From assembly GCF_023168405.1 (NCBI RefSeq), contig NZ_AP025285.1, forward strand, positions 310,001 through 374,000: 64,000 bases of DNA, written 5' to 3'. The notes beneath the pieces are model-generated. The model saw only the letters and a program-made list of their open reading frames with translations, was not told the origin of the DNA and made no database searches. The position numbers were made by a program, and so were the translations under genes. Below, piece by piece: positions 41,993-51,075 of this stretch (its first letter is position 1; the number at the start of each line of letters is the position of its first letter). This DNA is from Leptogranulimonas caecicola (GTDB taxonomy: Bacteria > Actinomycetota > Coriobacteriia > Coriobacteriales > Atopobiaceae).

Positions 41993-43059
41993 GTGGAATC
42001 AGTCCCTTGGGTGAGGGCTTCGCCGTCCAGGAAGCTGCGGCAAATGCCCAAAGATATTTTGGTGGTCTCGGCCGAGGTGGGGTAGAGCAGGTAGCCGTGC
42101 ATGGCGTCGCGCATGCGGTAGCAGGCGGCGGGGGTGCCGGCATCGCTCAGTCGCTTTGCAAAGGCCTCGTCCTCGTCGCGCAAAGGGCACAGCTCGGCCG
42201 AGAGGATGAGCGTGCGCGGAAGGCCAGTGAGGTCGCCTTCCAGCCAGGGGGCCAGGTAGGGGCACTGCAAGTCGTCCGGATGCTCGGAGTAGAGCATGAG
42301 GTATTCCTGGAGGTCCTCTGCCGTGAGAATGTAATCATGGCCGTTTTCTGCCACCGAGGCGAAGGGAGCCGAGGGCCCGTAGTCATTGTTTAACACCGGA
42401 TAGTAGAAGATGGCGGTCTTGGGACTAAACTCGCCGCGGTCCCGGGCCATAAGGGCCACGGCTGCGGCCAGGTTACCTCCAGCGGAGTCTCCCATGAGCA
42501 CCACGTGGTCTGGCACCACATCCGAGAAGACCTGGCCCTCCATCACGGCTTTGGTGACGGCGTAGCAATCCTCTGCGGGCACGGGAAAGCGGCTCTCGGG
42601 AGCCAAACGGTAGTCCACCGACACGATGCGGCGCTTCAAGGCGAGCGCGGCGTCCTTGCAAAAGTCTGCGTAGAGGTCCACCTGGCCGGTGACCCAGCCG
42701 CCACCGTGGAAGAAGACGACAGTGCCTTCCCAGTCTTCCTCCACCGTGGCGCCCTCTTTGAGCGACAGGCTGATGTCTAAGGGGGTGAAGGTGCGGCAGG
42801 GAATCTCGTAGCCGTCTGTGGCGCGCACGGTGAGCGAGTCCTCACGGATGCGCAGGTTGGGGGCCTCTACCTTGGAGGCGGCATCTTCAAAGGCACGGAT
42901 GGCCTCGTAGCCTTCCACTACGTCGGGTTTATGGCGTGTGTAGGCCTTGATGGCAGCCAGGCGAGCTTTTTCGAGCATAACCACCGCTTTCTCGAGAGGC
43001 GCCCCTGGGGCGCGGATCTTTTGGCAAATCTGGTTTTTACCCAGGGACGCCTCGCTCAA
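41965..43059 (-). CDS. Alpha/beta hydrolase, HSL-family esterase/lipase
   Basis: The 364-residue enzyme carries the oxyanion motif VVFFHGGGWVTG, the nucleophile elbow GDSAGGN, an acid region with LSAELCPLRDEDEAFAKRL and a His in RDAMHGY, as in hormone-sensitive-lipase-type esterases. It probably hydrolyses short acyl esters. It is first in the operon with the condensation-like protein and DUF6320 protein. The N-terminal 25 residues before the helix MLEKARLAAIKAYTR are uncertain and a start at that Met is possible. Confidence 0.86.
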   Translation of the reverse strand: MSEASLGKNQICQKIRAPGAPLEKAVVMLEKARLAAIKAYTRHKPDVVEGYEAIRAFEDAASKVEAPNLRIREDSLTVRATDGYEIPCRTFTPLDISLSLKEGATVEEDWEGTVVFFHGGGWVTGQVDLYADFCKDAALALKRRIVSVDYRLAPESRFPVPAEDCYAVTKAVMEGQVFSDVVPDHVVLMGDSAGGNLAAAVALMARDRGEFSPKTAIFYYPVLNNDYGPSAPFASVAENGHDYILTAEDLQEYLMLYSEHPDDLQCPYLAPWLEGDLTGLPRTLILSAELCPLRDEDEAFAKRLSDAGTPAACYRMRDAMHGYLLYPTSAETTKISLGICRSFLDGEALTQGTDSTWLEILGIA

Positions 43060-43071
43060 AAGCCGTGCATC

Positions 43072-45669
43072 CTAGTCCTCCCAAAAGCCCACTTTGTAAG
43101 CGGCAAAGACCACGCCGTCGGAGGTCTGGGTGGCATCCAGGTCCACCTCGGCAGTGATGCGAAAGTCCCGGTTGCCCTCGGGGTCATCGAAGATCTGAGT
43201 CACATGCCACAGATGGTCGGTTTTCTCGGCAGATTCGTCCAGCTCGAAGTAGGCATCGGAACGGGCGTCGGCGTCCAAGATCACCTCGTCGTAGACGTCG
43301 TAGTAGCGGTCCAGCACTTGGCGCCACACCCGCTCGCCGTAGCCCCAGTCCACATCCAGGGCGCCCAGGGAGGCGGCATCGTCTCTGGCCGCCAAGGTCA
43401 CGCGGCGGATGAGGGCGTTTCGCACCAGCAGCTTGAGGCCGCGGCGGTCTTTGACCACGGCGTCTGCCTCCACAAAGGCGCCGGGGCCCTCCATATCCTG
43501 CTGGCCCACCTGGGCCCAGGCGTCCACCAGGCTGGAGTCCACCGAGCGCACCATGAGCCCCAGCCACGCCACGATGTCGTCCAGGCGCTGGTCGCGTTTG
43601 TCGGGAGGAACCGTGCGGTCGAGCACCTGGTAGGCATCGGAGAGGTAGCGAAGCAAGATGCCTTCCACCCGAGAAATGCCCATGGCCTGAATGTAGCTCT
43701 TGAAGTCGTTGGCGCTCTCGATCATGGCGCGCAGCACGCTCTTGGGCCGCAGCTGGTAGTCGTTGGCCCAGGGCACAGAAGTGCAGTAGAGGGCAAAGGC
43801 TTCTTCCAGCAGGTCTTTCAAGGGCTGCTCGTAGGTGACCTCGCTCAAGAGCTCGTCGCGCTCCTCGAAGGGCACGCCCTCGGCTTTGAGCTCGGCCTTC
43901 TTGGCTTCCACTGCCTTCTTGCGCTGGGCTTTGAGGATCTGCACCGGGTCGTCCAGCGTGGCCTCCACCATGGAGATGACGTCCAGCGCGTAAGTGTCGC
44001 TCTCAGGGTCCAAAAGCTCCAGGGCCTCGATCAGGAAGGGGGAGAGCGGCTGGTCCAGCGCGAAGTCGTCCGGCAGCTCCACGGTGAGGGTATAGGAGGC
44101 GTCGCAGCCGCCGGGGGCGCAAGGATCGGCGTCTGCCGGAGCGCCCTCTGGCAGCTCCACTACCACCACGCCGGAGTCGATGAGGGTGGCAAAGATCTCG
44201 GTGGCCCGGATCTCAAGAGCCGTTTTTTGCTCGGGGGTTTGCAGGGAGTCTGCGATGAGGCGGCTGGCCTCTGCGCGGGCGTCACCGTGGCGGCTCACCA
44301 GCTCCAGCACCATGGAGTGGGTGATGTTCAGGCGGGGCGTGAGCTTTTCTGGGACAGACTCCGCCAGCTTGGTGAAAGTGCTCTCGTCCCAGCTCACAAA
44401 GCCCTCGGGCGGCTGTTTGCGTTTGACGCGGCGGCGCTTCTTGGGATCGTCTCCCGCCTTGGCCAAGGCACGCTCGTTCTCTATGACGTGCTCGGGAGCC
44501 TCGGCGATGACCAAGCCCTCGGTGTCAAAGCCGGCACGGCCGGCACGGCCGGCGATCTGGTGGAACTCGCGAGAGCGCAGCCGGCGCGTCCTGTGGCCGT
44601 CGAACTTGGAGAGCGCGGTGAACACCACCGTATGGATGGGCACGTTGATGCCCACGCCCAGGGTGTCGGTGCCGCAGATCACCGGCAGCAACCCCTGCTG
44701 GGCCAGCTTCTCTACCAGCAGGCGATAGCGAGGCAGCATGCCTGCATGATGCACTCCCACGCCGCTGGCCAACAGGCGCTTGAGCGTCTTGCCAAAAGCG
44801 GTGGAAAAGTGGGTTCCGCGGCAGGCCTCCTGGATGGCCTTGCGCTGCTCTTTGGAGGTGACCCCGTAGCTGGAGAGCGCCTGGGCGGTGTTTAGGGCCG
44901 CCACCTGGGAGAAGTGCACCAGATACAAGGGCCCTTCCCCGTTGCGCAGCGCCAGCTCCACCGTGGTCTCCAGCGGGTTAAGCTCGTAGCGGTAGGAGAG
45001 GGGTACCGGCCGCTCGGCATCGGTGATCTGATCCACCTGCCTGCCCGTTTGCTTCTCCAGCAGCTCGCAGATGTCGTCCATGTTGCCTAGGGTGGCGCTC
45101 ATGAGCAAGAAGCGCGCCTGAGGCAGGCACAGCAGCGGAATCTGCCAGGCCTTGCCGCGATCGGGGTCTGCGAAGAAGTGGAACTCGTCTGCCGCCACCC
45201 AGTCCACGTTGGCGTGGGCGCCGCCGGCCAACGCCTTGTTGGCTAGGATCTCTGCCGTGCAGCAGATGATGGGGGCATCCGGGTTTATCTGCGCGTCGCC
45301 GGTGAGCATGCCCACCAGATCGCGCCCAAAGAGCTCCACCAGGTCGAAGAATTTCTCCGACACCAGCGCTTTGATGGGCGCCGTGTAGTAGGAGGTCTCG
45401 CCCATACAGGCGGCCATGAAGCACATGCCGGCCGCCACCAGGCTCTTTCCCGAGCCGGTGGGCGTTCCCAGCACCACATGGTCTCCCATCAAAAGGGCCA
45501 TGAGCGCGTCTTCCTGATGGGGCCACAGCTCGATGCCCCGCCCCGCGCACCACTCCATGAAGGCATCGAAGGCCTCCTCGCGGGTAAGTGTTTCTCGGCT
45601 ATTGAGCTCGACGGCCAAATCTCCCAGCTCGCCATAGCTGGCCGGGGACAATACGGTGGCACGCTCCAT
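43072..45669 (-). CDS. Ski2-like DEAD/DEAH-box helicase with DUF3516
   Basis: The 865-residue ATP-dependent RNA or DNA helicase has motif I GTPTGSGKS, Ia TAPIKAL, II as DEFHFF (AADEFHFFAD), III SATL, and C-terminal motifs GVGVHHAGMLP, GTDTLGVGIN and QIAGRAGRAG. The region after about 450 matches the DUF3516 arrangement of actinobacterial Ski2/Mtr4-type helicases. ATG at 45669 is preferred since AAGGAC precedes it; an ATG 17 codons upstream lacks a site. A TTCTCGGCA motif lies in the coding part (43223) and another in the upstream gap (45766). Confidence 0.87.
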   Translation of the reverse strand: MERATVLSPASYGELGDLAVELNSRETLTREEAFDAFMEWCAGRGIELWPHQEDALMALLMGDHVVLGTPTGSGKSLVAAGMCFMAACMGETSYYTAPIKALVSEKFFDLVELFGRDLVGMLTGDAQINPDAPIICCTAEILANKALAGGAHANVDWVAADEFHFFADPDRGKAWQIPLLCLPQARFLLMSATLGNMDDICELLEKQTGRQVDQITDAERPVPLSYRYELNPLETTVELALRNGEGPLYLVHFSQVAALNTAQALSSYGVTSKEQRKAIQEACRGTHFSTAFGKTLKRLLASGVGVHHAGMLPRYRLLVEKLAQQGLLPVICGTDTLGVGINVPIHTVVFTALSKFDGHRTRRLRSREFHQIAGRAGRAGFDTEGLVIAEAPEHVIENERALAKAGDDPKKRRRVKRKQPPEGFVSWDESTFTKLAESVPEKLTPRLNITHSMVLELVSRHGDARAEASRLIADSLQTPEQKTALEIRATEIFATLIDSGVVVVELPEGAPADADPCAPGGCDASYTLTVELPDDFALDQPLSPFLIEALELLDPESDTYALDVISMVEATLDDPVQILKAQRKKAVEAKKAELKAEGVPFEERDELLSEVTYEQPLKDLLEEAFALYCTSVPWANDYQLRPKSVLRAMIESANDFKSYIQAMGISRVEGILLRYLSDAYQVLDRTVPPDKRDQRLDDIVAWLGLMVRSVDSSLVDAWAQVGQQDMEGPGAFVEADAVVKDRRGLKLLVRNALIRRVTLAARDDAASLGALDVDWGYGERVWRQVLDRYYDVYDEVILDADARSDAYFELDESAEKTDHLWHVTQIFDDPEGNRDFRITAEVDLDATQTSDGVVFAAYKVGFWED

Positions 45670-45765
45670 GACCACGTCCTTATCGGTAAGAGGGGCACCC
45701 AAAGCGCGCCCCTCGCACATTCATTCTCTGTCTATCCTACCCTCTCGCGCCCGCGCGGCCCTTCC

Positions 45766-45774
45766 TGCCGAGAA
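45766..45774 (-). repeat. TTCTCGGCA motif, intergenic
   Basis: TGCCGAGAA on the plus strand, extended to TGCCGAGAAACCCC, in the divergent gap between the helicase and the ferredoxin-type gene. Confidence 0.8.
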
Positions 45775-45941
45775 ACCCCGCCGACTTTGCTGCTGCCGCC
45801 GGAGTGTCCCCGTGGCAGCTGTTACCCCGAGATGTCAAAAATGGGGGAGGGGCCAGTAACGTACAATGACAGATTCAGGCCCTTATAAGCTTTAGGGATC
45901 GGCGTGCTCTGGTGGCACGCCGCGAGGAATCAGGAGCGTCC

Positions 45942-47231
45942 ATGGCCGAGAAGCGCGATTTTCTCGATGACATCATCGATATGTCCCAGGACTTTAAAGC
46001 CATCAAAAACCCACTGGCAGAGATTGCCAATTCGCTGGCGGCTGAGCCCGGCGAGATCCCCGTGTGGAATCCGGCGGACTACAAAGAGCGACCGCGCCCT
46101 GCGCCCCCTTCATGCACCAGTTGCAAGAGCAAAGATCCTACTACCTGCACCCGCTGCATCGATGTGTGCCCCAAAGGTTCCATCCATATCGAGGGCGGCG
46201 GCATTGAGATTGATGACACCTGCATCAAGTGCGGACTCTGCGTCTCTGCCTGCCCTAGTGAGTCCTATCATGCTCGGGAGATCAATGCCAACAAGCTCTA
46301 CGACCGCATCGCCGGCGCTGCCGCCAGCCACGAGACCGCCTATGTGACCTGCACCCGTGCGCTGGGACGCTTGCCTCGGGAGAATGAAGTGGTGCTTCCC
46401 TGCATAGGCGTGGTGCCCTCGGAAGTCTGGCTGGCCCTGATGGTGCGATTCTCCCATTTGAGCATCTATCTGCCTCTGGGCATTTGCGACCGCTGCCGCA
46501 CCACCACCGGCGAGGAAGTCTACTGTGACCTCATCGCTCGCGCCGAGACTTGGGCAGGCTTTGGCTTGGACCTGGTGGTAGATGAAGCCGATCTCACCTG
46601 CGAGATGCGCCGCAGCTGGCAGCGCAAGGAGTTTGTGGAGACTATCCTCAAGAGCGGCGAGCGCCTGGTGAGCCGCACCAATCCTGTGCTCACGGCCGCC
46701 CGTCGCGTGACCCACATGCTGGACGCCCATAAAAAGCAGATGAGCGCCCTGCAGCGGCAGCTGGACAAGGCGGTGGGCACCACCAGCTCCAAGAACCGCC
46801 GGCGTATTCTTCTAGACCGCCGCAAGATCATGATGGGAGCGCTGCAAAAGCATCCGGAGTTGGCGGCCAACATCGACCTCTACGAACCTCTCTGTGACAT
46901 GGACGCCTGCACCCTTTGCGGCGCCTGCGAGCAGGTATGCCCCACCCACTGCATCGAGATCACCGACGACGGCCGCTGGTCTTGCGAGCCGGAGTTCTGC
47001 GTCCAGTGCGGCGCCTGCGAGCATGTGTGCCCCACCAAGGCCATCGAGTACGAGTTCTGCGATGCCTCAGACATTGTGCTGCCCGACGAGGAGGAGCGCG
47101 ACCGCAAGGAGAAGGAAGCCGAGCAAAAGGCCGAGATGGAAAAGCTCAAGGAGCAGGGCAAAGCCTCCATGCTCAAGGGCTTGGACATGCTGGAGAAGCT
47201 CTCGGACTCCCTGGCAGACAACGACAGGTAA
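45942..47231 (+). CDS. Multi-cluster 4Fe-4S ferredoxin-type protein
   Basis: The 429-residue soluble iron-sulphur protein has an N-terminal pair of Cys-rich motifs (CTSCKSKDPTTCTRCIDVCP and CIKCGLCVSACP, about residues 48-105) and a C-terminal pair (CTLCGACEQVCPTHC and CVQCGACEHVCP, about 325-370). A central domain has conserved Cys (TCTRALGRLP, LPCIGVVPSEVW, GICDRCRTTTGEE) that resembles adaptor regions of electron-transfer proteins. The C terminus is a Glu/Lys-rich helix. The redox partner is not evident from neighbours. ATG at 45942 follows AGGAGC. Confidence 0.82.
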   Translation: MAEKRDFLDDIIDMSQDFKAIKNPLAEIANSLAAEPGEIPVWNPADYKERPRPAPPSCTSCKSKDPTTCTRCIDVCPKGSIHIEGGGIEIDDTCIKCGLCVSACPSESYHAREINANKLYDRIAGAAASHETAYVTCTRALGRLPRENEVVLPCIGVVPSEVWLALMVRFSHLSIYLPLGICDRCRTTTGEEVYCDLIARAETWAGFGLDLVVDEADLTCEMRRSWQRKEFVETILKSGERLVSRTNPVLTAARRVTHMLDAHKKQMSALQRQLDKAVGTTSSKNRRRILLDRRKIMMGALQKHPELAANIDLYEPLCDMDACTLCGACEQVCPTHCIEITDDGRWSCEPEFCVQCGACEHVCPTKAIEYEFCDASDIVLPDEEERDRKEKEAEQKAEMEKLKEQGKASMLKGLDMLEKLSDSLADNDR

Positions 47232-47267
47232 CCTGCAGACACGACCAATTGAAGACCCGTTAATCCA

Positions 47268-47292
47268 GGGGGAGCGCATACTCCCCCTTTTT
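47268..47292 (+). terminator. Terminator of the ferredoxin-type gene
   Basis: GGGGGAG (47268-47274), loop CGCATA, CTCCCCC (47281-47287), then five T. It lies directly against the start of the truncated regulator gene. Confidence 0.88.
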
Positions 47293-47698
47293 GTGGCAGG
47301 GCGGTGGCATACTAGTCAAACCCGCCAGCCCCCGAGTGGTGGTGGCTCAGGTGCATGCATTGCTCCGCAAGCCTGAGTCTTGCGCTCAGCCGCTGTCTTT
47401 TGGCTCTCTTAGGTGGAGCCCAGCCGATGCCTCCTGGATTGCCGGGGCTTCCAGCCTTTCTCTCACGCCCCAAGAGTCTCAGCTCCTCCAGCATCTCGTG
47501 AAGCTTCAGGGAGCCCTTGTCAGCCGAGAAGAGCTGCTCTGTGAGCTGTGGAGCTATCCTTCTGGCTCTTCCTCCCGAGCGGTGGACGAGGCTCTGCGCC
47601 GGCTCAGGATCAAGCTGGACTGCGCTGGTAGCTCGGTTGGCATCGAAACCCTGTGGGGAAGGGGCGTGCGCTTGGTGGTGAGAGAGGGGTCTTCATGA
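47291..47698 (+). pseudogene. 5'-truncated OmpR-type response regulator
   Basis: The first residues, ILVKPASPRVVVAQVHALLR, match the last beta-strand and helix of a receiver domain (usually YLVKPFSPREL-type). The remainder is a complete winged-helix DNA-binding domain (LTPQESQLLQHLVKLQGALV to IETLWGRGVRL). The preceding 90 or so receiver residues with the phosphorylated Asp are missing, and a terminator abuts the 5' end. It overlaps the sensor kinase gene by four bases, the normal arrangement. A small free-standing DNA-binding protein starting at the GTG is possible but no ribosome binding site is seen. Confidence 0.72.
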
Positions 47699-48825
47699 AC
47701 AGTCAATCTGGATTGAGGCGCCTTTCCGGCGTCCAATGGATTACTTGCGCCCTTCTACTCATTGCGGCCTTTGCAGGTCTGCTGATAGTAGTGGACGCCC
47801 AGGCAAAAGAGACACTTTCGTGGTGCTTGGACCAGCGAGCAGACCCAAGCTCTTGGGACATGCAAGTCGTGAGGTATCCCCTGAAAGACTACGACCCTGA
47901 GAATCCTCCTGAGAATCAGTCGCTCCACAGCGTGCTCTCTCAGGTAAGCGATGAGGAGGGACTCGGCAGCCTGCCTGAACAGCGCACCGTCCAGCTTCTC
48001 GATGGATGGCCTCACGTGCGGGCCTATTACTACCTTCAAGAGGGACCTCTAGAGCCGCTTTATGGCCCTGGCCTTTGGGTGGTCATGGTGGATGTGTCCC
48101 AAGCCATCCACGCCATCAACGCTGCCTGGGTGATCGTGGCTGCGAGTGCGTTTTTGGGTCTCTTGGTTCAGCAGTTTCTATTGAGGACCGCCTCAAAAGC
48201 CATTGCCCAAAACTATGAGCAAATAAGAAGCCGTTACGTCTTGGGCTCCCATGAGGTAAAGGGGCCCCTGATGGCTATTCGGGGATTCGTGGAGGCCTGT
48301 GAAGATGGCCTTATGAATCCTCAAGAGTTGGCGGGCTTAGTTGCAGAGGAGGTCGCTAAGATCCAGCAGACCTTGGATGACCTGGCCAAGCTCGCCTGGG
48401 TGGAGGAAGATAAAGAGCTGGTTCAGATGACCCGGATCGACTTGGCTCCCTACCTTTTGGATGAGGCTCAACGGGGCCGGTGGTCTTCAGAAGCCCCGCG
48501 CACCAGCGGGTTCCTGGCAATCTGGGCCGATGCGTTCCTAGTTGACCAGGCACTCTCCACTCTGAGCCACTGGATGGACCGGTGCGACTTGGCACCACAG
48601 TACATCGAGGCCGCTGGGCTTGAGCTACGGCCTTCTCGGCAAAGCCGTGTGGCGCAACTGGATCAGAGGGTTGCTCTCACACTAAGCTTTGCTGAGCCTC
48701 TTTCCAAGAAAGCCGCTGAAGACGTGGCGCTCACGTTGCTTTTGGCAATACAGGATCTGCAAGCCGGAGATCTGGTGGTGGATGCTGACAGGGGTATGGT
48801 GCAGCTTCGATGGCGAACAGTCTAG
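47695..48825 (+). CDS. Degenerate sensor histidine kinase
   Basis: The 376-residue product has a membrane helix at about 15-35, an extracellular part of about 100 residues, a second helix near 140-163 and a dimerisation/phosphoacceptor region with His186 in LGSHEVKGPLMAIRGFVEA. After that the usual ATP-binding boxes (N box, DxGxG, GxGL) cannot be found in the C-terminal 170 residues, so catalytic activity is doubtful. It overlaps the truncated response regulator upstream. The pair looks like a decaying or repurposed two-component system. Confidence 0.68.
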   Translation: MNSQSGLRRLSGVQWITCALLLIAAFAGLLIVVDAQAKETLSWCLDQRADPSSWDMQVVRYPLKDYDPENPPENQSLHSVLSQVSDEEGLGSLPEQRTVQLLDGWPHVRAYYYLQEGPLEPLYGPGLWVVMVDVSQAIHAINAAWVIVAASAFLGLLVQQFLLRTASKAIAQNYEQIRSRYVLGSHEVKGPLMAIRGFVEACEDGLMNPQELAGLVAEEVAKIQQTLDDLAKLAWVEEDKELVQMTRIDLAPYLLDEAQRGRWSSEAPRTSGFLAIWADAFLVDQALSTLSHWMDRCDLAPQYIEAAGLELRPSRQSRVAQLDQRVALTLSFAEPLSKKAAEDVALTLLLAIQDLQAGDLVVDADRGMVQLRWRTV

Positions 48826-48890
48826 GGCACCTGTCTTTCGCGAAGGGGGTACAGTAGAGCCAGCATGAAACTTAAGAAAGGACCTTCGCT

Positions 48891-49955
48891 GTGGCTCTCT
48901 CCATCGGCATCGTAGGTTTGCCCAACGTGGGCAAGTCCACGCTCTTTACCGCCCTCACCAAGCGCGCCGGCTTGGCCGCCAACTATCCCTTCGCCACTAT
49001 CGAGCCCAATGTGGGCATCGTGGACGTGCCAGATGCTCGGCTGGGCGAGCTGGCTGCCATCGTCTCCCCTGAGCGCATCGTGCCGGCCACGGTGGAGTTC
49101 GTAGACATCGCCGGCCTGGTCAAGGGCGCCAATGCCGGCGAAGGCCTGGGCAACCAGTTCTTGGCCAACATCCGCGAGACTGACGCCATCTGCGAGGTGG
49201 TGCGCTACTTCTCCGACCCTGATGTCGTCCATGTGGATGGCCGTGTCGACCCTGCGGCCGACGCCGACACCATCATGACCGAGCTCATCTTGGCAGACAT
49301 CGCCACCCTGGAAAAGCAGCTGCCCAAGCTGGAGAAGGAGGCCCGGCGCGACAAGGAGCTGGCTCCCAAGCTGGCCGTGGCTCAGCGCCTTCAGGCCTGG
49401 CTCAACGACGGCAAGCGTGCCGCCGCCATGGGCATGACGCCCGAGGAGCGCGCCGCCGCCAAGGAGCTCTTCTTGCTCACCATGAAGCCGGTGATCTATG
49501 TGGCCAACGTCGACGAGGACAAGGTGGGCGAGACCCCGGCTCCCATCGACGGCGAGACCCCCATCCCCATCTGCGCCGAGGTAGAGGCCGAGATCGCCGA
49601 GCTGGGCGATGAGGAAGCCAAGGACTTCTTGGAGAGCCTGGGTCTTGAGAAAAGCGGCCTCGAGGTGCTGGCCCAAACCGCCTACCGCACTCTTGGCCTT
49701 CAGAGCTACTTCACCGCAGGTCCCATGGAGGTCAAAGCCTGGACCATTCCCATCGGCGCCAAGGCTCCCCAGGCCGCCGGCGTCATCCACTCCGACTTCG
49801 AGCGTGGCTTCATCAAGGCCGAGGTGGCCAGCTACGACGACTACGTGGAGCTGGGCGGCGAAGCCGGCTGCCGTGCCCAGGGCAAGCTGCGCATGGAGGG
49901 CAAGGATTACGTGGTCCAAGACGGCGACGTCATGCATTTCCGCTTCAACGTCTAA
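48891..49955 (+). CDS. ychF: Ribosome-associated GTPase YchF (OBG family)
   Basis: The 354-residue P-loop NTPase binds ATP or GTP and associates with ribosomes and stress responses. It has [16 protein letters not shown] (P loop), the [12 protein letters not shown]3 region, NVDED in place of the G4 motif (a YchF trait) and the C-terminal TGS domain ([20 protein letters not shown] to [13 protein letters not shown]). The start is GTG, preceded by GAAAGGACC. Length is typical. Confidence 0.95.
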   Translation: MALSIGIVGLPNVGKSTLFTALTKRAGLAANYPFATIEPNVGIVDVPDARLGELAAIVSPERIVPATVEFVDIAGLVKGANAGEGLGNQFLANIRETDAICEVVRYFSDPDVVHVDGRVDPAADADTIMTELILADIATLEKQLPKLEKEARRDKELAPKLAVAQRLQAWLNDGKRAAAMGMTPEERAAAKELFLLTMKPVIYVANVDEDKVGETPAPIDGETPIPICAEVEAEIAELGDEEAKDFLESLGLEKSGLEVLAQTAYRTLGLQSYFTAGPMEVKAWTIPIGAKAPQAAGVIHSDFERGFIKAEVASYDDYVELGGEAGCRAQGKLRMEGKDYVVQDGDVMHFRFNV

Positions 49956-50041
49956 CAGCCGGCGCGCGGACGGTGCGCCCCGCGCCCCGCAATCCTCCCT
50001 TAGCATCAAAAAACGAACAACATCCCAGGGGGCGCCCTCCT

Positions 50042-50521
50042 ATGGACCTCATCATCCGCCGAGCCCAACCCATCGACATTCCCGCGCTGCTCGATCTGCT
50101 CGTGCAGGTGAACGCGGTCCATGCCGACGGGCGCCCCGACCTCTTTGCCCGCACCACCAAGTACAGCGCCCAAGAGCTGGAAGCCCTTCTTGCCGATAAA
50201 AACCGCCCTGTGTGGGTTGCCGCTGTGGAGGAGGACCCCGAACGTCTGGTGGGCTCTTGCTACACAGTGATCCGGGACCATCGCCCCGACCGCCTCATGC
50301 AGGATTTCAAGACGCTCTACATCGACGACCTGTGCGTGGACAAGGATGCCCGCGGGATGCATGTGGGCACTGCATTGTATGAGTTTGTGCGCGATTGGGC
50401 CCATGATGAGGGTTTTTACAACCTCACGTTGAACGTGTGGGAGTGCAATCCCGGTGCGCGCGCGTTTTACGAGGCAATGGGCCTGGTGCCCCAGAAGACC
50501 TGCCTCGAGCAGATCCTATAG
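50042..50521 (+). CDS. GNAT family N-acetyltransferase
   Basis: The 159-residue acetyltransferase has IIRRAQPIDIPALLDLLVQV at the start and the acetyl-CoA-binding region LYIDDLCVDKDARGMHVGTA, then YNLTLNVWECNPGARAFYEAMGL typical of the fold's last strands. The substrate is unknown. ATG at 50042 follows AGGGGG. It follows ychF by 86 bases without an obvious terminator. Confidence 0.87.
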   Translation: MDLIIRRAQPIDIPALLDLLVQVNAVHADGRPDLFARTTKYSAQELEALLADKNRPVWVAAVEEDPERLVGSCYTVIRDHRPDRLMQDFKTLYIDDLCVDKDARGMHVGTALYEFVRDWAHDEGFYNLTLNVWECNPGARAFYEAMGLVPQKTCLEQIL

Positions 50522-51057
50522 TCGCGGCACGTAGGCATGGGCACGCAGGAACGTTATGTGCTGGAATGCGGCGCACGAGAATGATGCTGCGGGCACCCTC
50601 TGAGAAGGTACTACGATAGCTACTTATCCGTATATGGACCGGAAATACATCAGGGCAAATAGCTGCTATCAATTGTAGCTAAAGTAGAATATTTTCTGAG
50701 GGCTCTAAGAGGGTTATTCCTTCCTCACCTTTTCCGCGCCCTCTCGCCACCTTTGTGTGCCTCCCTTATCGGGGCAGCGCTTTTATCGGCTTGTCTTATA
50801 CATAAATACAGCAATCACAACAAGCCTCATTTAATATACCAATCAAGCCGCTAGTCCCTCATTTCTCGCTTAAATTAGCCATGCCAAAGATACGTTTAGG
50901 TGTATTCAGCGTAATTTGGCAAACCCGCTCGATTTCTCTGGTAAGTTCAGGCAGACACCTACTGTGGAATCAGTCTGCATGGGGTACGGGCGCGTCGGGG
51001 GACTCGCATTCGCACCCGCGAGCGCGTTCACTCGCACCACCCCAGGCAGGCTATCGC
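50522..51057. other. Intergenic region upstream of the pyruvate formate-lyase genes
   Basis: 536 bases with a marked AT-rich part at about 50600-50880. The region holds GCTAC/GTAGC-type segments (GATAGCTACTTAT near 50616, TTGTAGCTA near 50673) similar to ones near 10776 and 59240, and AT-rich runs such as TTATACATAAATAC near 50795 that could contain the promoter. No gene is seen; an in-frame extension of the lyase into 50881-51057 is unlikely because it has no matching protein sequence. Confidence 0.4.
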
Positions 51058-51075
51058 ATGAAAGAGAGTCATCTC

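Noticed and set aside
42931-44895. 654-codon open frame on the plus strand
   Set aside because: Antisense to the esterase and helicase genes, which have clear catalytic motifs on the minus strand.
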